From Phoronis australis (taxonomy: Eukaryota; Phoronida; Phoronidae), in assembly GCA_002633005.1 (NCBI GenBank), contig NMRA01000254.1:1-62000 (forward strand): a stretch of 62,000 nucleotides of DNA, in the 5' to 3' direction. The notes beneath the pieces were generated by a model. It did not search any database and was not told the DNA's origin. It saw nothing but the letters and a program-made list of their open reading frames with translations. This document shows, piece by piece, positions 54,031-62,000 of the stretch (positions are counted from its first letter, which is position 1; every line of letters begins with the position of its first letter). Both the position numbers and the translations under genes were made by a program.

Positions 54031-56007
54031 CTTGTCCTTGAGCTAGTGTTTGTCTGCACGTGACACGCACTGTATCCCTATCAGCTGATGGTAATTTGGC
54101 AGCGGCTAGAACCCTTGTTGGTCTGGTGGCATAGTTTGATCAGATACGTTTAGGTAGAAGCTCACACTGAACACTCGTCTGCTCTGCTAGATGTATTTAT
54201 AACCACGTAAAGCATTGGAACACCGGGTATCCACATCGGTGGGCATCGAATCACTAAATAAACTTCTTAAAATTGTGACTGATTTGTGGTTAAATTTATT
54301 TCTACTTTATGTTTCATTTTTACTTCTCTTATAGTACTAGCCTACATGCGTTTGAGTAGATAAGCGCATCCAATAAAAAGTCGCTACGAGCATCATCAAA
54401 CCTCTGCACTCTACTTCTTGTTAGTTCATAGTTACTGTTGTTGTACCCTTGTATTGCTACAGAAATAGAAGAAAAGACATTAAATACAAATAGCGTTTAA
54501 CTATAAAACAATGACTTAATAACCTAATATTGAGCAAAACATCAAAAGTAAAGAAAACCTAAAATGTCGTTGTTCTTGTTCCAGCTTATAGAATTTCTGG
54601 ATCTGACATTCTTTGACCTCCTGTTATAATCTTTACTTGGGCGGGATTCAGCGTTCTCCAATCTCTGATAGCCTTCTGCCCTTAGACTGGTTTTAGATGA
54701 CGCTTGCAGAGAGCAGATTGACCAACACAACTCGTGTATAGCGCAGGACCTGTTTTGGGCGTATTAAATTGCATTTTTATGCATTCAATGGTGCTCTTGG
54801 AAAATGCGTGTTAGACCAACGAGGTGAAGTATGCGTAGCCGATGAGGAAGACGAATGAATGAAAGGTCATTATAAGGACTCTTAATGGCTGACAGGTTCG
54901 AGTGTGTTCGGTGGATACTTTTATCGCTTGTTGTGATAAGTTTTTTTTTTGACTGAAGGTCAAAGATGACTTACCTTTATATAGAGCGCACCTGTAGTAG
55001 TAATAGTAGTAGTTGTAGCAGTAGTAGTAGTACATGTAGTATTGACATGGATTGCTACATTTCGAGCAACTGTCTCGTGAGCTATACCATACTGTTTGGT
55101 CGGCATTTTGTCGACGATAATTTGTCTTGACTTTGTTGACGGCAAACATCGACTAGTTGCTGCGGCAATTACTTATGAAGAAATGTTATTAGAGAATGGC
55201 GATGCACTGCATGGTTTGATCATGGAATAGGAAACACGCATCTTGGATGGGAAAGATAGGCACTCAAATGTGGAAGAAATATAAACACAAGAAGGACGGT
55301 CTTGGCTGGGGGCAGGTGCCTGTAATTTGGAGGATGAACCCGAAGCTGGACGAGTGCGAACCTGGATATGGAAACGCCGGGGTTGTGATGGAATGTACGG
55401 ATGATTTCACATTTTTCCATTAAAAGGGGCATCCAGTTAATATTCCTTCCTCGCAACCATAATATTGCTCGCAGCTACTCTTAATGCCGTTCAATACTCG
55501 CGAAATTCGCCCGCACGAAAAACTAAAATTGAGTGCAGCCCTTGAAAATGTGACTGTGTTTCCATCGCCATTCAGCACATTTGCTCAGGGATTGTTTACG
55601 ATGTCCACTTCCAAAATTGACAATCATTGAGAGTTTGGATAGCGTGTAAATCAAGGAGCGATTCTCAAAATGTAGTTCTTCCCATTCCGCGGCTCCGTGG
55701 TCCCTTTTTCTGGACCTGTCTTTCGCGTATGAAGATACTTGATTCCCATTCACGGCTCGTCTCCCAATTTTTTTGGTCAGCCCTTCCCGTTTGAAGGCTA
55801 AATCTTCACACTCAACAACCGGGGTTCGGTATCACTGCTTGGTCTACTGTAAGCCAGTTTGAACTATAACAATCTTTTAACAAACGTACAAAAATCCATT
55901 AATTCCACAATATAGCTTTTAGACTACACATTCAAAGTTTAACACTTTCGACATCTCTAAGTTCCGATTCGAACTGGGCAATTGTCGAAAGGCACATTTG
56001 AGTAAAT
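54031..56007. other. Intergenic region between the two receptor genes
   Basis: Includes a (GTA)n/(GTT)n microsatellite at about 54,998-55,037. Short open frames on both strands lack motifs. The first 200 bases may be the 5' part of the Penelope element. Confidence 0.4.
54998..55037 (+). repeat. Imperfect (GTA)n microsatellite
   Basis: TAGTAGTAATAGTAGTAGTT... trinucleotide run. Confidence 0.85.
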
Positions 56008-58146
56008 TTATTTCTTCACTGGCTTGACCCGTTTTGAATGTCTTGGCTTGTTGCTCCTTCTTTTGCTTTTCCCATCTGTTTTCTGACAAGTTACTCCAGA
56101 ATCTATTGAGAATGAGTCGGACGACGGTGCATTTTTGCTTGCTTGTCGTTCGACGGTTTCAAGTGAATCTCTGTCTATGACTCCCGTAGCCTTCGTACCA
56201 GCGCTTTCGGATGGCTCGCAATTAGTTGTCGGTTCAAAGGACTCTGATGGGGCTGCCGTAACATTGACAACTGGATCTCCTTTTAAAGCTTGCATGTGCT
56301 CTTTCTGCTTAACAAGCGCCATTGGAAGTCGTTTGGTATTGAAGTGACCCTTGGAATCACTTCGAAGATGACCTACATAGGGCACGATTACTCCAACGTC
56401 TGGGCCAGAACCGCGCATGTGCTTAGTGACTTCTTTGAGATGCTTGGCACGTGATTTTACGTACCAAATAATGACTGCTAATACAATGCCTGCTGCCAGA
56501 ACAAAAAGTGTTGGAACCACAACGTTAACCCATGAAATGATCTTTCTGTAGCAGAAGTCGCTTTCCGCTTTTATCCAGTGCGATTCTGAGCCGCAAGTGA
56601 CAGACGAATGAGTTGGATCAAATCCTTCGTCGCACCTGAAACCACAACTTATCCCTTGTTCTCTTGAGCAGGACTCTTCAATAAGTCCATGGTATATCAC
56701 CGTCGGACACAGGTCACTGCAGAGCTCGTTTAATGGCGTTGACCAATGTCCATTCAGGCAAGTGATCGAGTTGTGGGCTGTGAGTGTACGAAGACCTTTG
56801 GCGCAGACGAATGAACAAACGTTGTCTGTTAAATATCTACAACCGTCACTTAATGTGACGTCATTTCCGATAGCTCGTGGGCACACAGTCGTGCACAGAG
56901 CTCGCTCGTTCATCCAAAACCCATCTTGGCACTCCGCCATGGCTTTAGCCTTTTTGGCGGTCTTGCTACATCTGTATGCGCAAGTGGACTCAGTTGTGCG
57001 CAAGCAATTTCTTTTGTTGATTCTGATGTTTTGGGTTTCCCATGGACACAGGAGTTCCATATAATCGCAACTGCTGGCGATCGCTCGCAGTTGCATATCT
57101 TCGAAAACACTAAACTCAACAGCAATTTTTTGTATTCCCTTAGTCCCCATCTTGTTGATTTTCCACAGCTCACCATACTGGCCATGTTTTTTTAATGGGA
57201 AGTATACGGCTGCGTAAAGATGTCGCTTCGAGGCAACCATTGCGACCGGCTTGTTTCTTGTTGTTGGTGTCTCTGCATGAAGTAACGTATGTTGCGTTTC
57301 AATGTCATTTCCTAACTGATATATCTTACCATTCAAAAATTTGTGTGACCGGTATATTTTAATCTCTTTCACATCTTTGTTACCAACCAGATTACAAAAA
57401 TATATATAAGACCCTTCTACTGTTTGGCCCAATCCTGTTATTGTTTCAATGGCCATGCCACAAAATGGCCGAGCATTTCGTGTGATTAGTTGGTCCACTT
57501 TTCCCCCGTACCTATCGGTGAGGTCGTGTCGATGTATTTTGAACCCATTGGTACCGTGTTCGCTGGCAATGAATGCGTAGCGGCCTTCCCACTGCACGGC
57601 GAAATCCAATGTCTTTCCCCTGTAATCGCTAGGTGCGAGGAAGTCAATAGGAGACTCCACATGGACTGTGGACATTACTGGCTCCCCATCTAAGTTGAGA
57701 GACTGTATAGATCTACTTGACAGGTAATACAATCGCCGGTTGCGATGCTCGATTGCCACATCGCCGACAAAATCTAAGCGACGGTTGTCAGTATGGAAAG
57801 GAAGAGGGTTTGTTGTCGACCCGTCGCTGTTAACTTTGATGTAGTATATGGTGGATCTTTGTATGTGTGTTCTGCCGAGAGGGTATGTGGTATAAAACTG
57901 GCGTTGGGTTTTGTCATCAAACTCCATGCTATGAATGTATGGGATTTTTAGATTAAAAGCTGCAGTTACACCGTCTTCCATGAAATCCATTGATATATGG
58001 AATCCTGAATAATACACTTGGTCAGTAACGGTGCCGAGGGTAAAAAGGTAACAATCCTTCTGTAATTTTCGTGGAATCGCAGTGAAAGTCGGTTGAAACA
58101 CTACAGAGTATGCCACGGCTACGGACATACGGGCGTACAGCGTCAT
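56008..58146 (-). CDS. Intronless receptor-like protein: propeller, 3 sushi modules, TM, short basic tail (712 aa)
   Basis: Paralogue of the protein at 48,248-50,935. The ectodomains align from the signal peptide (residues about 1-25) through the YWTD-like propeller (about 30-350; Arg-Arg-Leu-Tyr-Tyr-Leu and Gln-Arg-Gln-Phe-Tyr-Thr-Thr strands) to three six-Cys sushi modules (360-532). The first module Cys is residue 360 here and 359 in the other, which supports both start codons. The transmembrane helix is about 539-565. The tail is only about 147 residues: Ser/Thr/Pro-rich with a Lys/Arg-rich C-terminus, sharing nothing obvious with the paralogue's helical tail. The frame runs uninterrupted with no intron, and transcription is convergent with the other gene. 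A surface receptor or adhesion role is inferred from architecture. I do not recognise a named family. Confidence 0.85.
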   Translation of the reverse strand: MTLYARMSVAVAYSVVFQPTFTAIPRKLQKDCYLFTLGTVTDQVYYSGFHISMDFMEDGVTAAFNLKIPYIHSMEFDDKTQRQFYTTYPLGRTHIQRSTIYYIKVNSDGSTTNPLPFHTDNRRLDFVGDVAIEHRNRRLYYLSSRSIQSLNLDGEPVMSTVHVESPIDFLAPSDYRGKTLDFAVQWEGRYAFIASEHGTNGFKIHRHDLTDRYGGKVDQLITRNARPFCGMAIETITGLGQTVEGSYIYFCNLVGNKDVKEIKIYRSHKFLNGKIYQLGNDIETQHTLLHAETPTTRNKPVAMVASKRHLYAAVYFPLKKHGQYGELWKINKMGTKGIQKIAVEFSVFEDMQLRAIASSCDYMELLCPWETQNIRINKRNCLRTTESTCAYRCSKTAKKAKAMAECQDGFWMNERALCTTVCPRAIGNDVTLSDGCRYLTDNVCSFVCAKGLRTLTAHNSITCLNGHWSTPLNELCSDLCPTVIYHGLIEESCSREQGISCGFRCDEGFDPTHSSVTCGSESHWIKAESDFCYRKIISWVNVVVPTLFVLAAGIVLAVIIWYVKSRAKHLKEVTKHMRGSGPDVGVIVPYVGHLRSDSKGHFNTKRLPMALVKQKEHMQALKGDPVVNVTAAPSESFEPTTNCEPSESAGTKATGVIDRDSLETVERQASKNAPSSDSFSIDSGVTCQKTDGKSKRRSNKPRHSKRVKPVKK

Positions 58147-61100
58147 TACCTAGAGTTATCTTTGAATGAGTATCTCTAAGAAGACAATATTTAGTTGGTA
58201 TACTAATATTCGAATGATTCACTTGCCTGTGTTTGCTGTAAATGACGAACTGATTTCATGACGAAAGTAATATTCATTGTTTTTTCTTTGAAGTAAAAAT
58301 TTGTGATGCGATGAATACGTCATAAATTGCGCGAAGGGTTCTTGCAATATCTCGCGAGATGTGCAACTGTGCACGCTGTGCCCAACATCTATTACTTTTG
58401 TCTTGAGCTCTTCTAAACTTTTCCGACCCACTATAATGCTGGAATCAGAGCATCTTATTTGGCCGCCAGTATAGTCTTACGGCCTTCGTCTTAGTGAAAA
58501 AGACGTGTGTTGTAAACGACCAATAAAATATTTATGACATATTGCACAAGAGAAACAAAATAAGTTAGTACTTTTAATACATTAATTTCTTGCAGTTGAA
58601 AAGCAGCCAGCTGAACTGTTACTTGACAGTTTTTGATCTTGGCAGCTGTCGTCTTCAGCCGCTTTTGAACAGTGACATGGGTTACTTGTGGTCAAACGGT
58701 TACGGCGACTTTTAGCTGCCTGCGTTAAACGTGGAACATGACAGCGTTTTCCCGTTCAGTGACTTTACCAGAGGAAAGGGGTTCTGAGCGTGTGATAACA
58801 TTTTGCTTCTTTGTAAACTGCCAAGCATTCTTTTGTCTGTTATGACAACTGGCTTATTACAGACCACGTGTGAGCACCGTGAAACCCAGAGCGCCGGAAT
58901 TGGTACATTCAGCAAGAATAGGTTATTGTAACTTCGGTTGCAGTTGGGCGATTTTGGCGATTCAAAAACTAAACATGATAACCGTTAGACCAGGATTTCA
59001 GAAACGCTATTAGTTTATGTTCAAATACGTTATAACTTAACTTTTATTTTTAACAGCACAGCCCCGTCTGGCTACGATCTTTTTGAAGATTAGAGCACTT
59101 ATCGAACAAAAAAGAGCTGACCCTCCAACCATGAATGCCAGAATGGAGTTAATCAGTCGTGTAAGATATTAGCTACAGGGGTAAACTTCCCACCTTGTTG
59201 TTGGGCTATAGAATCGAACAAGTTGGGAGCAACGGGAAAACGCCGTAATGAAAATAGGAGGATCATTAATCAGATCACCCACGTATTTGCATGTATTTAG
59301 GCTCGTTTGACTATATGGGAAGCTATGCCTGTATCCAGAATCAGGGAAGACGCCTATATTTGACACTTTTGAGTAAAACCAACAAATTTCTAGGATAATT
59401 TATGAGTAAAACTTGACCTAATCGTTACAAAATGGTAGGTGTTAAAGAGCGTTCAGTTTATCTCTGATGTGGCCAACAGATGGCGTGCAGACCAGACTTA
59501 AAATGTTTCTCACTGATTTATGACTGAGCAATAATAAAGACAGACAAAAGTATAAGTATTGATCCGATTATCAATGAGTTTCATATCTGACTATGGATAT
59601 TTTTGGAGAAAATTGCTAATTCCCCTGCTCCCATTTCTTTGCAGGATCATGGAATGCTAAAACTAACCCAAAATGCTTTTTAAACAGTTCCAGACAAAGG
59701 TGTCTCTTCCTAACGTCTATGATCAGTGAAGAATTTTCAGTAAAAATTACCAAGTACACCCATTCTAAAATACACAAGACTCTTTCTTCCGAACCCAGTT
59801 TCATGATGGCCTCCCAAATATGATATAATTAATTATGCGCGCATGCCATATTTTCTTTCACCTCGGGGTCAAGACCCGTGTCAAGAAGTTGTTTCCAAAT
59901 AAGCAGAATGCACACTTCGTGTTGGGACGAAACCGGTGATTTCACAATAGTTTGAAAGCTGATTTTTTAATTTGAAAAGAAGAGAAAAAATTTTTAAACT
60001 GCATGGAGACTCAGTTCTTACGAAGGAGTGTCAAAATAGTGGGTGATATACTGACAACAAATCTGATGCCGGAGAAATATGTTGAATTATGCATATTTGA
60101 GCCGTTAACATGGTTCAACCCACTTTAAGATTTCCGAGGTCATTTTTCATAAACACGACTTCGAAACACTGACTGTTTACTTGTTACAAGTTCACAAAGT
60201 AACTGATTTTTTGGTTTGGAGATTTGAATGCATATAGTTGACGTGTTCCGTGGCTATCACACAGTTTAAACACTAAAGGGTTAAAAATCTCTTATAGGGC
60301 CCCCCCGGATTTTAAGAGCCAGTTTTCTCCACTGATAGCAGTTAAGTTATGGTTCTCAAAATCCTCGTTTTTTTCGTGGAAATGTCAGCATCATGTGGGT
60401 TCCTCAGTGCCACAAAAACGCCCTCGCGCTGTCTGTTCTCAGTCTATTCAGAGGCCAAAAAATGGTACATTTATTTATTAGCACCACCTAGTAAATATCG
60501 AGTGGCCCTTTTGGACGGGTTTGTTAACACCGTCAAAACTGACGGATTCTTATGTCCTTTCTACTCAATAACGCCATGAATGATATGTTTGGGATGGCTA
60601 TAAATTTCTGGCGTGGTCCCGAAAGGTTTGAGACATCGTTATTCCTCAAATACTAAAACGTTTGTTTTTACATTTTATACAGTGAGCGAAACAAACAGTT
60701 TTGTCTGTTGAAAGATGTCACCAGAAATAATTTGTAATTTTCAGCCTTTTTGTGTTTGCCTTATTTTACTATTTGTTAAATGTGGGCGGGTTTCCGTGGA
60801 AACCTCAAAACATATAGTTGAGTGAATACTCATAATGCACGAGACAGCTATCACTCACTAACAGCTGTCATTTTAGATTGTAGTGCACCACCAAAAAGAA
60901 AATTTCAACTAAAAAAAAAATCATATAAAATTCAGTTAAGCTTTAAAATACTCAGTTGGAGTTGTGTTAAATGAGCATTATTTGGAATTGAATTTTGACT
61001 GAACTAAATGACGTTAAAGTCCGTTTTATATAGAAGATTTAGTAAAATGAAGTGCGAGGATCAGCTTTGGATACAGTGTACAGTGGACAACACTTTCAAA

Positions 61101-61160
61101 GTTGTGATCAACTAATCTTGATGCTAATGTGAACTACTGAAAAACATCCTATACAAATCT
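58147..61160. other. Region upstream of the second receptor gene, no recognised gene
   Basis: The first few hundred bases should contain the minus-strand promoter; I see no TATA box that stands out. Beyond that, only short frames without motifs. Confidence 0.4.
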
Positions 61161-61535
61161 GGGCCCGGGGTCTAATCTTTTTATTGGTCATGGAACTTGA
61201 AATTATTATTGACATTTTCTATTCTACTTTTGAGCGAACTCAAGATGTTTGTCTATTATTATATGCTTGAGTATATGATAGCATACGAAGGTAACTGTCC
61301 ATCCTAGTTTGCAATCAAAAAGGCTAAAATTTCGAGTTTAAATTGTGAGTTTTTACTTGTAATCTTGGGATTTTACTTGAGGTCATCAAGTGCAAACTTG
61401 GATTAGAAACTCATTTGCATAAACTATAATGCACTCAAGCACAGTATAATAAACACTCACCTTGAGTTCTCGCAAAAGTATATAGGAAAATGCCAAAAAT
61501 AATTTCGAGTTGAAAGATTAGATATCAGCTCCTGA
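61161..61535. mobile_element. GGGCCCGG-type palindromic MITE, copy 4
   Basis: Starts GGGCCCGGGGTCTAATCTTTTTA and continues with AACTTGAAATTATTATTGACATTTTC. The right arm has ATGCCAAAAATAATTTCGAGTTGAAAGATTAG, the inverted match. Confidence 0.65.
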
Positions 61536-62000
61536 ACATTTCAAACATAAATCGTGTTTCTGAAACCGTGAAGTTGCACTGCGTAAATCGGTCATTTAGC
61601 GACACTTATTTTTTTCGTTAACTTTTTCTCAAAAACGGTTCTTCCATCTGGAGATAAAAGCTCATGCGATCAACTCTAACTTTAACAGGAATTTCCCACT
61701 GAACACATAGACCATTTTGATTTGCTCAATTTCTCAGAGATACTAAAACAGTAGATGCACGTGCTCCTTTTGGTAGTTGTATTGTTAAGTGAATTTGTGA
61801 ATCAGGGTATGCCTATGGTCTCCATCTTATATAGGGATAGTCCTGCAAATGTTAAAAATACTCAACTGCAGAGAAACGACGATTTTTTCAGAGTTAGCAC
61901 AACTGACGCTCTTACAGTCGTCGCATGTTCTTCTCATTCCAACTGCTGCGTCCGTTGTCCAAAACACTGGCGTGACCACCGTGGGCATTATGGACCGGGG
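61536..62000. other. Intergenic to window end
   Basis: Nothing recognised. Confidence 0.4.

Noticed and set aside
55523-55753. Minus-strand 76-codon open frame upstream of the receptor pair
   Set aside because: No domain, no neighbour in frame and no regulatory support.

Overview
This is a metazoan nuclear window, about 60% A+T, with one ambiguous base at 9132. It holds an 11-12 exon gene with canonical GT/AG introns and many decayed transposon copies. The mix of a vertebrate-like chimaerin, TRIM-type RING/B-box pseudogene sequence, THAP fragments, a Penelope-like element and the 'CCCCCTAGTGGCAATTTT' repeat family suggests a marine invertebrate, perhaps an invertebrate deuterostome (hemichordate, echinoderm or cephalochordate). 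I cannot fix the phylum from the sequence.

Layout. (1) About 70-34,711, + strand: a complete chimaerin gene, a diacylglycerol/phorbol-ester-responsive Rac GTPase-activating protein. Ten shared exons encode SH2, C1 and RhoGAP domains. Two mutually exclusive 5' ends join the same exon at 23,300 in the same phase. The distal start is a TATA-box promoter with a coding exon at 298-328 plus an exon at 9240-9287. The proximal start is an exon at 22,300-22,360. The predicted proteins are 499 and 493 residues. Introns carry palindromic MITEs and other dispersed repeats. (2) 34.7-41.7 kb: intergenic repeats, including a large nested tandem element and microsatellites. (3) 41.8-46.7 kb: a transposon nest. 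An L1/Tx1-like LINE with a 14-bp target-site duplication sits in a dead TRIM-like gene, and next to it lies a TTAA-flanked, Kolobok-like element containing a broken THAP zinc finger. (4) 47.7-58.2 kb: two intronless, paralogous, convergently transcribed type I membrane proteins. Each has a signal peptide, a YWTD-like propeller, three six-cysteine sushi modules and a transmembrane helix, but the cytoplasmic tails are unrelated. Between them lie a Penelope-like element with a GIY-YIG remnant, a tRNA-derived SINE and MITEs. (5) 58.2-62 kb: no recognisable gene, one MITE.

Most interesting point: the first receptor's roughly 335-residue tail carries two helical repeats followed by a segment resembling the distal part of the dynein heavy-chain microtubule-binding stalk. 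Its close paralogue has a short Ser/Lys-rich tail instead. A surface receptor with a dynein-stalk-like cytoplasmic module, and paralogues that swap tails, is the best candidate here for an undescribed system. All domain assignments come from reading motifs and need profile searches.
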